Below, piece after piece: positions 42,428-53,849 of a stretch of DNA of 64,000 bases. Every line of letters begins with the position of its first letter. Positions within the stretch are counted from its first letter, which is position 1. The position numbers were made by a program, and so were the translations under genes. Source of the DNA: Coix lacryma-jobi var. lacryma-jobi (taxonomy: Eukaryota; Streptophyta; Magnoliopsida; Poales; Poaceae); the NCBI GenBank assembly GCA_009763385.1, contig CM019829.1:41068339-41132338 (forward strand), in the 5' to 3' direction. The notes below the pieces were generated by a model. The model was given only the letters and a program-made list of their open reading frames with translations. It was not told the DNA's origin and did not search any database.

Positions 42428-45054
42428 ATGGATCGCGGCGTGGGCAAACCGCCGTTTTTCGATGGGATGAACTATGCGTATTGGAAGATACGCATGTCGG
42501 CCTATCTGCAGAGTATGGGTGCTTCCATCTGGGATATTTGCATCTCTGCTGATTACGTGGTTTTGGCTGCACGTGTGACTCAGCGTTAGATCGATGATCA
42601 CGATGCCAATAGCCGAGCCCGTAATGCTCTTTTCTCATGCTTGAGCATGACGGAGTTTGATCGCGTTTCTCACCTCGCTGCGGCTCGGGAGATTTGGGCA
42701 TCCCTCATGCATTTCCATGAGGGAACCTCTCAAGTCAAAACCCGTCTCTACGAGTCACACAAGCGAGAGTACGAGAACTTTCGACATATGCCTGGTGAGA
42801 GCATAGAGAGTTTATTCGCTCGCTTTCAAGTGATTGTCAACAGGATGAGGGCTAACAAGGAGTTGTTGCCTTTCGACGATCATGAGAGAGCTTTGAAGCT
42901 TTTGCATACTCTTGATCGGTCGGTGTGGGACTCCAAGGTTCAGGCGATCATAGAATTGCCTAACTACGAGACCCTCACGTGCGACGAGCTCTTCAGTAAG
43001 CTCAAGTCCAGTGAGATCGATGCCATGGTGAGGGCTTCTTATGAAAATCCTTCTGGCCCGTCGATGGCTTTGCTTTCTGGCTCTTCTGCTAACCCCTCTG
43101 GAGGATTTGCACTCTCTTCTCTCTTTTCTGTCACAGAGGAGCAGCTGGAGTCTTTGGGGGATGACGAGTTGGCTATGCTCGCCAACCGGTTCTCGCGGTT
43201 CCACAACAACCGCATGAACCGTCGCCGTGGAGGAGGACGCTCAGGATGCTTTGAGTGTGGCGACCCCAACCACTTCATCGCCAATTGCCCGAAGAAGAAC
43301 AAGCAGACCTTCGGCAAGGCGGATCATGGGCACAAGTACGACTCCGGCAAGCGCAAGGAGAAGTACGTCCCTGCGAAGCACAAGCAGAAGGGTGGCTTCA
43401 ACAAGGAGTACATCAAGACCAAGTACTTGGAGAAGGCCCAAGCCGAGCAGCGTGCTTTCTTCGCCACGCTCAGCGACGTCGACGACTCGGATGACGACTC
43501 CGCTTCTTCAAGCGATGACGAGTCCGAGAAGAAGAAGAGGATCGAGGACAAGCTCAACGGCCTCTGCTTCTACACCGACGACGAGGGTTTCTGCACCATG
43601 GTCCTCGGCAAGAAGGTCGACGGCGAGCTAGTGGACACTCCTCGGAACGACGACGACGACGACACCTCCCAGGTATCTCAGACCCCCGACGAGCTTTCTG
43701 CTGAGGTCGAGAAGCTTACTGCCGCGCTCCTTAGTCAGGATAAATTGCTTAGGTGTGCCGCTAGAGAGCGCAAGGAGTTTAGGCAGAAGTGGGAGGATAC
43801 GGTGAAGGAACTTGAATCTGTCAAGTCCACCGTTGTTGTCACTGAGGAGGAGGAGTGTGAGATGTGCACCAAGCACATGACTGACCTTCTCACTTTGAGA
43901 GGTAAGTATGCTGCTTTGGTTGGGGAGGTGGATGAGCTCCGGGCTAGGCCCATGTTGTTGGGTGTGTGCAAGACTTGTCCTGTCTTGCAATCTGAGTTGG
44001 CAGAGAAGAATGCCAAGATTGTGTCTCTTAAAGAGACCAACTCAGGTAGCACATGTGTGGCTAGGTGTGCTCTTTGTGAGGGTTTGGAGATGGAGATCGC
44101 AAACGTGAAGCATGACAAGATGCAAACCGAGGAGGAAAACACATACCTTCGGACCATCTTGTCATGGGTATCTTGTGGTGAGCCGCAGCTTGGGATGATG
44201 ATCTCCCAATTTAAGCGTGCTGCTGGTGGTCCTGGTGTAGGCTTTGCTCCGGGCGTTGATGTTTCTGTTTTTGGGAAGATTGGAGAGTCGAGTGGTTTGA
44301 ACCCGAGTGAGAAGCCCAACTCCACCACTACTCCCAAACTTACCAAGCTTCCACCCAAAGAACCTCTCAAGCCTAACACCAAGGATGGAGTGTTTGAGGA
44401 ACCTCCGAGAGCTCCACCCAAGAACCAAGTGTGGCATCCCAAACCCAACCACCTAAAGAACAAGCTGGACACAATGCCACACATCCAGGAGGAGCTTTTG
44501 CCACAGAAGGGCAAAGTGATCCACACCCACAACCGTGTGTACCAACAACCCCCTTTGAGAGCGGTGAGGTACCATTGTGAGCATTGTGGGAGGGATGGAC
44601 ACTTGAGGGAGTTCTGCTTTAGGCGCAAGAGAGAGGAGCGCCGTTCTAGGGAGATGAACAATCCGGACATGACCATCCTTTCCATGATGTACATGTGCCG
44701 AATGTTCAGAGGAGAGCTCCGAGGAGAGCTGCTAGGCCTAGAGGTGCAGCACCTCAAGGTCCTAGGCGTCAGGGAGTTGGTGCCCGGCGGGAGCCTGCAG
44801 TTGTAGGCTATGCACCCCGTGGCGGTGGCTTTGTTGTAGAGCGTTTTCCCCCACCGCGTTTTGAGTATCGCGATGGACGCTCTTCCCTTAGCGCACCACG
44901 TTTTCCTCAACGTGGTGATCGCTTCCCCCGTAGGCGTGCTAGGAATGGTTTTTCTACTAACCGTTCTTTTGAGCAACAGGCCCAACACTGGTATTCTTCC
45001 TACTTCACTAACCCCAATGTTGGACCGTATGCTCACCCTATGTCTTTTTATTGA
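42428..45054 (+). pseudogene. Copia B gag, interrupted
   Basis: From ATG at 42428 the frame begins MDRGVGKPPFFDG, nearly identical to copia C gag. It hits a TAG at 42588, resumes to about 44690 and then shifts frame, ending in the PYAHPMSFY tail and TGA at 45052-45054. It contains a capsid region, the knuckle CFECGDPNHFIANC (43247), a long charged coiled-coil middle and a second knuckle, CEHCGRDGHLREFC (44578). A full-length product would need two repairs. Confidence 0.88.
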
Positions 45055-45059
45055 TGTAG

Positions 45060-48000
45060 GTAAAACGATTGGAGAACGTTTGGTTGGTGGATTCTGGTTG
45101 CTCGAGGCACATGACCGGAAACGCCATTTGGTTCTCCAGTCTTAGCCCTGTCGCCGGAAAGGAGTTTATCACCTTCGGCGACAATAGCAAAGGTAAAGTG
45201 TTGTCTTGTGGGTCGGTGCGAGTTAATGAGCACTTTGTGTTGCGCGATGTTGCTCTTGTTTCTAACTTGCATTTTAACCTTCTTTCTGTTTCGCAACACT
45301 TTGATGACGACTATGAGATTCGTTTTAAGCCGAATCTCAGTCGTATTTTGGATCCTCAGGGCAATCTTGTTTGCGTGATTTCGCCCTTTGGGAAAGTCTT
45401 TCGTGCGAATTTCTTGGAGTCGTTCAGAATTTCTCGTTGTCTTTTGGCTGGACCTTCCTCCTCTGATCTTTGGAAGTGGCATAGGAGACTTGGACATTTG
45501 AGCTTCGACTTGCTTGCAAGGCTTAGTTCACTTGGACTAATCCGAGGATTGCCCAAGCTGTCTATGGAGAAGGATCTTGTTTGCCATTCTTGTAGACATG
45601 GGAAGATGGTTGCCGCTCCCCACCATCCGGTGACTCAGGTCATGACCAAGCGCCCTGGAGAGCTTTTGCACATGGACCTTGTTGGTCCGGCTCGGGTGAG
45701 CTCGGTTGGGGGGAAGTGGTATGTGCTTGTTGTTGTTGACGATTTTTCAAGATATTCGTGGGTCTTCTTTTTAGCTGAGAAGACCGAGACTTTTACCTTT
45801 GCTCGCAATCTGATTTTGCGTCTTCAGAACGAGTTCCCTTTGAACTCGATGCGAGCTATTAGGAGTGATAATGGTTCCGAATTCAAGAATTCGGATTTTG
45901 AGAAGTTTTGTAACTCTTTGGGTTTAGAGCATCAGTTTTCTTCCCCCTACACACCTCCACAGAATGGTGTTGTAGAAAGGTAGAATCGGACCCTTGTAGA
46001 GATGGCCAGGACGATGCTCGATGAGCATAGGACTCCTAGGCGATATTGGGCCGAAGCAATGAGCACTGCATGCTATATTTCCAATCGCATTTTTCTCAGA
46101 GCTTTCTTGAAAAAGACTTCTTATTAGTTGCGTTTTGGAAAACTCCCCAAGGTGAGTTATTTTAGAATCTTTGGTTGCCACTGTTTTATACTTAAGAAAG
46201 GCAACCTGGACAAATTTGAGTCTCGCTTTTCTGACGGTGTGTTTTTGGGTTATGGCACTCATACTCGCGCTTATCGTGTACTTAACCTTGACACTAACCG
46301 AGTCATGGAGACATCCGATGTCACCTTCGATGAGACCATGGTTTGTCCTTCTTCTCGTTTTGAGCGTGCAGGTGATCATGAGGTTGGTGAGCCTCTTTTT
46401 GATGACGAGGATGAGGGTGCTGAAGGTATGGATGATCCAGGACCCCCTCCACCTGTTGTGCCGCAAGGAGCGGCTTCTACTACGACTCACGGCCCCGACA
46501 CTCCTTCTTCCTGGGGGCCGTGGGATCCGCCACCCCGAGCGGTACCTTTTGTACCCGGGGAGGCACCAGCTGCTGTTGAGGGGGAGATCACTTCTGCACG
46601 GGAGGCGCCACGACACATCCAGTGCCAACACCCCCCTCAGCAGATGATCAGCAGCATCGACGAACCTGTCACTCGGTCCAGGTCTCAAATCTCTCACTTT
46701 GCTCATTCTGCTTTTGTTGCTGATTTTGAGCCCCGAGATGTTGGACATGCTTTGACGGATCCGGATTGGGTTAATGCCATGCATGAGGAGTTAGAGAACT
46801 TTGAGCGAAATCGGGTTTGGGTTTTAGTTCCACCTCCTCCAGACTGTAAGCCTATTGGGACAAAATGGGTTTTCAAAAACAAGCAAGGAGAGGATGGCCA
46901 CGTTGTTAGAAACAATGTCAGGCTTGTAGCGAAAGGCTATAGTCAGAAGGAGGGGATAGACTATGAGGAGACTTTTGCTCCTGTAGCTCGTTTGGAGGCT
47001 ATTAGGATACTCTTGGCTTTTGCAACATCCAAAGGTTTCAAACTTTTTCAAATGGATGTCAAGAGTGCCTTCTTAAACGGCTACATAGAAGAAGAGGTTT
47101 ATGTTGAACAACCCCCCGGTTTTGAAAATCTCAAGTTTCCAAACCATGTTTTCAAACTCCACAAAGCTTTATATGGTTTGAAACAAGCCCCTAGAGCCTG
47201 GTATGATAGGTTGAAAACCTTTTTGCTCGCTAAGGGTTTTAAAATGGGATGTGTGGATAAAACGCTTCCTCCTCAAGCAAGGCAAAGACACTCTCTTGGT
47301 CCAGATTTACGTGGATGATATCATTTTTGGTGGTTCTTCTCACGCTTTGGTTGCCAAGTTTGCAGATACTATGAGCAGGGAGTTCGAGATGAGTATGATG
47401 GGCGAGCTGACTTTCTTTCTCGGATTGCAAATTAAACAATCGCGAGAAGGGACGTTTGTGCACCAGGGCAAGTATACCAAGGACTTGCTGAAGAGGTTCG
47501 ATATGGGTGAGGCCAAGCCTCTTCCAACACCCATGTCGACCACGACGGCCCTGGATGCGGACAAGGATGGAGAAGCTGTGGACCAGAAGGAGTACCGAAG
47601 CATGATCGGGTCGCTGCTCTACCTGACGGCGACACGCCCGGACATCCAGTTCGCGGTGTGCCTATGTGCGCGCTTTTAGGCGTCGCCGCGCACTTCTCAC
47701 CGTCAGGCGGTGAAGCGCATTTTCAGGTACCTTCGTTTCACACCTGAGTTCGGGATTTGGTATTCAGCTTCCTCCACCCTCTCCCTTTGCGTTTATTCCG
47801 ATGCTGATTTTGCTGGTTGTCGCATTGAGCGCAAGTCCACTTCTGGGACTTGCCAGTTTATTGGTTCTTCTCTTGTATCGTGGTCTTCTCGCAAGCAGTC
47901 TAGTGTCGCCCAGTCTACCACGGAGGCTGAGTATGTTGCTGCGGCTAGCTGCTGTTCCCAGTTGCTTTGGATGATGACCACTTTGCGTGATTTTGGTCTA

Positions 48001-48252
48001 AGCTTTTCTCGTGTTCCTTTGCTTTGTGACAGCACGAGTGCGATTAGCGTTGCTAAGAACCCCGTGCTTCACTCGAAGACCAAACACATTGATGTGCGCT
48101 TCCATTTTCTGTGAGACCACTATGAGAAGGGTGATATCGACCTTCACCATGTCGATACTCATCATCAGTTGGCTGATATTTTCACCAAGCCTTTGGACGA
48201 ATCAACCTTTAATCGGTTGAGAGGTGAGCTTGGTGTGTGTTTCCCCTTTTAG
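45060..48252 (+). pseudogene. Copia B pol, interrupted
   Basis: It opens right after a TAG (45057-45059) with KRLENVWLVDSGCSRHMTG, the protease region. The integrase HHCC (WHRRLGH...CHSCRHGK) and DDE parts (VVVDDFSRYSW, RSDNGSEF) follow. Stops occur at 45981-45983 and 46125-46127. Reverse transcriptase (FAPVARLEAIRILLAFA, ALYGLKQAPRAWY, YVDD at about 47310) is broken by a frameshift near 47265. RNase H (DADFAGCRIERKSTSG, QSTTEAEYVAAA) follows, with a stop at 47677-47679 and another at 48112-48114. The end is GELGVCFPF and TAG. All copia domains are present in copia order. Confidence 0.9.
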
Positions 48253-49896
48253 ATGGGGGAAACATTTTGGTTCTTGTATCATAGACTGACTATTTTCTCA
48301 TTTGTTTTGTCTTTCTTTTGCATTTCAGCATACGTTTTTACATTCTGAGCTTCATGTATATACTCTCTAAAATGTAATTATGCTCTGTTTAGTATGCTCC
48401 GATGCTACATGTTGATGCTAGTAGCTTATGCTCTTTCTGATCACTAAAACATGTTGTGAGCTGAGCTATTTTTGAATGGTGAATTTGCTTAATGAACATA
48501 AAACTTGAAAATGTTCACCATTGAGATATGTAACTGGCATGTGTAGGATGTGTTGAATTCACTCGTGTTTCTCATATATGCTAGGTTGCTATGTCTCTAG
48601 TTCTGAGTTTGTCACTTGCTTGGTCTGTTCATATTCTGTCAATAAAATCTGAACCAAGTTTTAAGTAAATTGAAAAGATCGAGATGGGATTGCTTGTCAA
48701 CACATCACAGTTTCGAGACTGTTTCTCATTGCACTTTGAGTTAAACTTGAGTTGTGTAGTGTATGACCGAAACTGTTGCTTTAAGCTTCTGATTGCTTCT
48801 GCATAGGCTTCGCACAGTTGAAAAGTTAGGCAATGACAAGCTTTCAACCTCTCGCAATCACATGCTAAATTCTGAACTTGTTCTATTTCACCGCTGCAAC
48901 TCTGATCTAAAATTTTGAAATCACAAGTTATGATTCATTCTATAGCATGATGGTTGAACGTTGCTAGGGGTAGTTCACCTTGTATACATGTTTAGCACTT
49001 GTCTGATTTCCTGTCTATACATGTTTTGTGCTAATTTTGATGGTGAATACCTTTTTGGCTAAAAACTGCTCACTTTGCTCATATGTTCATAGTTCATATT
49101 TGGTGATCAGTTTGAGCCTTCGCTAGCTTGTATGCTTTTCAGTGAGTCGTTGGAGCTATATTGTTTAGAGCATCCTTGCATTCTATCGACTATATTCCTG
49201 AAGCTGCTAACTTGCATTTTGACTCATATGCATTTTGGAAGGGGGAGAACTTCTCTTGGTGGCACTTTTGTTGGTGCATTTTCTAAGGGGGAGAAAATCG
49301 CTTTCAGTTCCTTTTGCTTGAAGGTGCATTTTCAACTAAGGGGGAGAAAATTTGGACAAATCATGCCTCCCATGTTCAACTAAGGGGAGAGGAATCGGTT
49401 GTGTGCACCATGCAAAGGGGAGTTTGGAGTTTGCTCGTGCTGAATTTTTGAAATTTCCAATTGGTTCGGAGCGCCTTGCTAGTTGTGTTGAGCTTTTACC
49501 TCTATCTTGAGGGACTAGCAGTCGCATCTTTGCTTCAGTTGGGTTCAGTTGGTTTCGAGCTTTTCAGATGATGTTGAGCTTTCTTGCTAGTTGTGTTGAG
49601 CCTCTGTGCCTCTATCTTGAGGGACTAGCATTTTGCCTTGATTTTTCATTTGGTATTTGCTAGCGGTGTTGAGCCTGTCCTACCTCTTCTTGAGGGCTAG
49701 CTTTGCTTTGCTTGGTTGCGTCGAGCTGTTGCCCATGTCTTTGGGAACCAAGTTGTTTTGCTCTTTCCACTTCACCTTCTTCGGCTTTGCTATGCTTTTG
49801 GGTCATTTGGTCGAGTTCTCTCTTCTCCTTCCTCCTCCTTCTATTTCCATCATGATTTGTGTGTGTAGTTGACAATGCACTCATCAAGGGGGAGAT
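48253..49896 (+). other. Copia B 3' non-coding region
   Basis: There is no envelope-like frame. It contains repeated polypurine motifs (AGGGGGAGA at about 49239, 49286, 49339, with weaker ones at 49380, 49416 and the final one at 49888) and a four-unit hairpin array at 49477-49752. Confidence 0.8.
49477..49752 (+). repeat. Four-unit hairpin array upstream of the copia B 3' LTR
   Basis: Units at 49477-49520, 49585-49630, 49659-49701 and 49711-49752. Each has short complementary arms around a 28-32-nt interior containing a G(T/C)(T/C)GAGC block and, in units 1 to 3, CTTGAGGG. Arm pairs are TGCTAGT/ACTAGCA (twice), GCTAGC/GCTAGC and CTTGGTT/AACCAAG. The same four units, in reverse order and strand, occur in copia C. 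Confidence 0.85.
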
Positions 49897-51988
49897 TGCG
49901 GATACTTGGGTGTATACCGAGTCTTGAGTGATGAGTGATTGTCAACGGGTTTGATCGCAGGTTCTTTGGCTTGTGTTGTGCAGGTGTCGAGCACAGAGAC
50001 AGTGATCAGAGGCAAGGTGAAGGTCAAGTAGAGACGTGCCGTGCCGAGGGACCGAGAGTGGCGAAGGGCGGACGTGAGGCTTGGACCGAGGGACCGGTGG
50101 CCCGAGGATCAGCTGTGGTGGCTGGCAGCCTGGGACAGCGACGAGCGAAGACTTGCGGGACATGGTGTTGCTCGGGTCGAGGACCTGGGGACACGTGTCG
50201 GTGGACGGGGTGCACGGGCGGTGCATCCCCTCTACAGCTTCGGTTTGGTGGTAGAGCCAGAGAAAAACCATCGGGTGGACGGTTTCCAGGTTTGGGCCTC
50301 AAAACCTAGGCGCTGATGGTTTCCGAGTTTGGGCCACAAAACTCGGGCTGAGGACGGTTTCCAGGTTTGGGCCTCAAAACCTGGGTGCTGCGGGTTTGCT
50401 GAGTTTGGGCCACAAAACTCAGGCGCTGGTGGGCTGGTTTCCCGGTTTGGGCCTCAAAACCGGGAGTTGGTCGTGAAGGCTGGTTTCCCGGTTTGGGCCT
50501 CAAAACCGGGGGTGCGACGTCTAGGAAAAGGACGCAGAGCGGTGGCGGCACGTGGCGGCAATCGGTGAGGTTGCGTCGAGGCAACGCTACCAGTTGTGCG
50601 GGCGTGGCCGTCGGATCCACCTACCATCGAGTTGGTCCAGAATAACCTTAGGGTTTAGCTGGTTCGCTCTGTAAGTAGTTAGGGGTAGAGTGGGGATTAG
50701 GAATAGTTAGGATTAGGATAAGTAGAGGGATACACCCACCTCCCCATTGATCTCAGTCATTTGCTCTTTGCACCTAGGGTTTCCTGCTCTCCCAATCCCC
50801 TGCTGTAGCTAGCTGAGATCCGCAGAGAACCATACCTCTGTGTACTAGAGATTTTGAGGAAGTGAGGCCGTAACCTCACTGTTGTAGCGTGTGATAGCCA
50901 CACGGTTGCAGATCGATGTGTTGATTCACGTTTTGGTTCGTGTTCTTCGCGTTCTTCGTTTCTCCGCGATTTTCCCGTCTCTCGATCTCCCTCTCTACTA
51001 CGTCTTTGCGAAATCCGTTTGAATCAACTTGTTCTTTGTAGTGAGGAGGTCATTTCGACCAAAGGAATTCATCTAACTCCTCACGAACAAGTAGATCGGG
51101 TTGATTTTGTTTTCGTGGCGCTTTTTCGGTTCATACACCTTCCCCTTCGATTTCCCGTGGATTGAGTTGATTTGAGCGGATGATTTCTTGGGGATAGTCT
51201 CCTAACTACCTCGTGATCATTCTCTCCAAGTTTGGAATCAAGGGATTTTGGTTTGAAATGATTTGGAGAAAATTTGACTTGAGGGCGACCAAAATCGCCC
51301 TTTCTGGGCACTCGCGGACAGTCCGCCAGTGCCACCGCGGACAGTCCGCGCGTCGGGGACGAGCCAGATCAGTGGCCGTGTTCTTCGGCTGTCTTGTCTT
51401 CTTTTGACCGGCGGACAGTCCGCCGTTGGTTTTCGCGGACAGTCCGGGAACCGTTCAGGGGACTTCAGCAGCACTGCGGTTTTGCTCTTTTGGCCGGCGG
51501 ACAGTCCGCGACCTGAGCCCGGACAGTCTGCTACTGGGCAGACAGTCCGCGACCGTACTGCCGGACAGTCCGGGATCCTGCTGAAGCCTCCGGTTTAGTG
51601 CGTTTGCTCTCCCGTCTTGTTCCCTTGGTTTTCGGACTTCTCGTTTGGCCTTGTAGTTGACCAAGGAACCTCTCTAGGTATCTTTGCTACTTGTTAGCAT
51701 CGGTATTTGGGGATTTCTCAACGTAGCCGTCTATCTACGTTCGAGGCTTGGTTTTTGAGGGTTGAACTTGAGTCGATTCCTTAGGCGTTTGGTTTGCTAT
51801 CGCTTTGTGGTGCCTCGCTGTGATCCTAGGGATCATCTACCCTCTTCCAAGGGTCGTGGGCATCACGGTTTCGGTCGTAGCTTTCGGGGGTTGATTTTGG
51901 GACATTTTGCCAAAGTTTTGGAGAGAAATTTCTTGAGCTCCCATTCACCCCCCTCTGGTCGCCTTGCTATTGCATTCTCGGTCCTTCA
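49897..51988 (+). repeat. Copia B 3' LTR
   Basis: Starts TGCGGATAC after AAGGGGGAGAT and ends TCGGTCCTTCA. It is nearly identical to the 5' LTR with a low percentage of substitutions, and both hairpin and palindrome arrays are present. Confidence 0.92.
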
Positions 51989-51993
51989 CAATC

Positions 51994-53114
51994 TACTTTC
52001 AAAATAAAATCAATCGGAAAATTAGATTATTGCGCCGGCCGAGGACTGTGGCGCAATTCGACAAAACCCTGAGGGCTATTTAACAATTTGGCCCCCGAAA
52101 GGGTATCAACGGATCTGGGTCGTCCGATCTAATCTAGGTGATCTAAATTAGATATGAGAGAAGACGGTGCCACCATCATTTTTTAAATCGGCATGGCTGT
52201 TCTCTATTGCTGGTGGTGGCGTCACTTCAAAGCACGGTGGCAATGTGTGAGCGAATAGCAGTGAAAAACATCAAGAGGAAGGGTTCCCTAGCATCCTTAC
52301 GACACGATGAAACTTAGAGGGAGCTCAAAGATGGCTTGAATTTGATGGTACCACGTCGAGTTGGCAAGACAAGCTCAGCGGCTGGTGGCTTGCATATGAG
52401 AAAAGGCGGCGGTTGCAAGGGCGGTGCCCTTTTATAGAGGTCAGGGCGGCTCGGGATAGCGCTTGGGCACCGAAAGAATCGGAGGCGGCGGCGGCAACGA
52501 CCTCGCCTGAGTTCTTCGAGAGGTTTAGGATGGGTTCGCCATGTGGGGTTGGTGGTCAGCGACACCAGGAAGGACTGACCAACGGGGCCCCATCGCCAGC
52601 GAGAAAGGGGAGGCCATGCACTACGGGCTGTGTGCGTGGTGGCGAGTGGGTCGGGCGCACAAGTGGGCCGGCGCGAGCGCGATGGAGCAACCGCACATAG
52701 TTGTGCGCGTGCGCGGGGCTTGGGCCAGTGGGCTCGACGGGCCGCAGCAGGAAGAGAAAGGAGGGCGGGCGACCGTTGAGGGAGGGAAGGGAGAGCAGGC
52801 CAGGGGGAAAGGGATTGGGCCCTCTGGCTGAATTGGTAGATGGAGGGAGGAGGGAACAAAAGGAAAAACCTTTTCCATTTAAAAATCACAGCTTTTCCAA
52901 ATGCATTTGAAATTGAGTTTTGAATTCAAATCTAGATTTGAATCTTCACCAAAACAAAAGAGTGCAATAGCATGTATGAATTAACTTGTTGCTAGGCTAG
53001 GATAAATTTTAATTTTCCCAAAATTATTAATTCCCTACATTTCATGCTTACAAATAAATATAATAAATCATATTAAATCTATTTCAAAGCCAAGAAAAAT
53101 TTAGGGTATTACGA
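51994..53114 (-). repeat. Tekay 3' LTR, segment 3 (inner part)
   Basis: Continues after copia B. CCCCCGAAAGGGTATC (about 52092) matches the reverse complement of the 7570 region. A GC-rich block at 52400-52850 corresponds to the GC-rich block at 6670-7600. The inner border is degenerate (TTTAGGGTATTACGA), so it is approximate. Confidence 0.82.
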
Positions 53115-53159
53115 ACCTACCCTGTAACATGAATCTTGTCCTCGAGATTCGGTTGCTGC

Positions 53160-53580
53160 TTACTCGAACAACTGTGGGTATGCCTTTCTCAGATCATCCT
53201 CTCTTTTTCAGGTAGCCTCTTCTGTTGTATACCTATTCCACTGTAACTTGCACATTTTTATGACTCGACTCTTGGTAATCCTTTCAGTTGTCTCCAAGAT
53301 TTTTACCGATCTTCCTTTACGGCCAGCTTCTCTAGTGGTATCTGCTTCTCTGGAACCCGTAAGCACTTCTTTAACTGGGACACGTGGAACACATCGTGTA
53401 CACCAAATAAACTTGCTGGTAGCTCCAACTGGTACGCTACTTCTCATCTCTCTAATATTCCGAATGGGCCCACATATCTAGGTGCTAGTTTGCCTTTCAT
53501 GTTAAACCTCTTTACACGTACTTCTTATAGGAGACCCACATATCTAAGTTAAGTCCCTTCGACGAGTGTTGGCGTAACTC
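53160..53580 (-). pseudogene. Tekay pol C-terminus with chromodomain, broken
   Basis: On the minus strand the sequence reads VKILETTERITKSRVIKMCK, LQWNRYTTEEAT, then a TGA (53208-53210) where the family has tryptophan, then KREDDLRKAYPQLFE and a stop at 53160-53162. This is the integrase-linked chromodomain of Tekay/Del chromoviruses. Upstream the frame shifts (FGVHDVFHVSQLKK-like residues are in another frame). Copia C cuts the coding region at 53580. Confidence 0.85.
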
Positions 53581-53849
53581 TGAAGGACCGAGAAGCTACC
53601 CGAAAGCGACCAGAGGGGGGGTGAATGGGAGCTTCAAAATTTCCTTTCGGAAACTAGATGCCACTGTCCCAAACTCAACCCCAAAAGCAAACCCTAGAGC
53701 TTGCTAATGTCCACGACCCTAGATGTAGGGTGGATGCTTCCACAAAGCACAGCGGGACACTAGACAACCCTAGAAGGCCAACGCAAAAGACGAAACTCGA
53801 GTCCAATCAAGAACGAACGAACCGCGAACGAAACGGCGCGAAACTGGAT

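Larger units (their letters stand above)
40270..51988 (+). mobile_element. Copia B: full-length but broken Sirevirus-type element
   Basis: The LTRs (40270-42364, 2095 bp; 49897-51988, 2092 bp) are very similar and are flanked by CCATC (40265-40269) and CAATC (51989-51993), a 5-bp duplication with one mismatch. The interior holds gag, pol and a 1.6-kb 3' non-coding region. It is the same family as copia C, with matching proteins and LTR layout. Gag and pol carry several stops and frameshifts, so it cannot make its own proteins. Confidence 0.93.
31988..53580 (-). mobile_element. Tekay/Del-type chromovirus (minus strand), split by three copia elements
   Basis: Reading on the minus strand, its 3' LTR lies at 53114-51994, 40269-39461 and 32854-31988 with copia B and copia A removed. 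The 3' end of pol lies at 53580-53160 and ends in a chromodomain. The LTR is related throughout to that of the element at 6429-14616. It is inserted into the Athila-like element at 31988. Copia C (53581 onward) interrupts its interior, so the rest, including the other LTR, is beyond the window. Confidence 0.85.

Noticed and set aside
43735..45036. 433-codon frame on the minus strand across copia B gag
   Set aside because: An antisense shadow of the gag coding region. It has no motif, and the sense frame carries the recognised knuckles.
48253..49896. Search for an envelope-like frame after copia B pol
   Set aside because: Some Sireviruses have one, but here there are only short chance frames, repeated polypurine motifs and hairpins. 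Copia C also lacks one.
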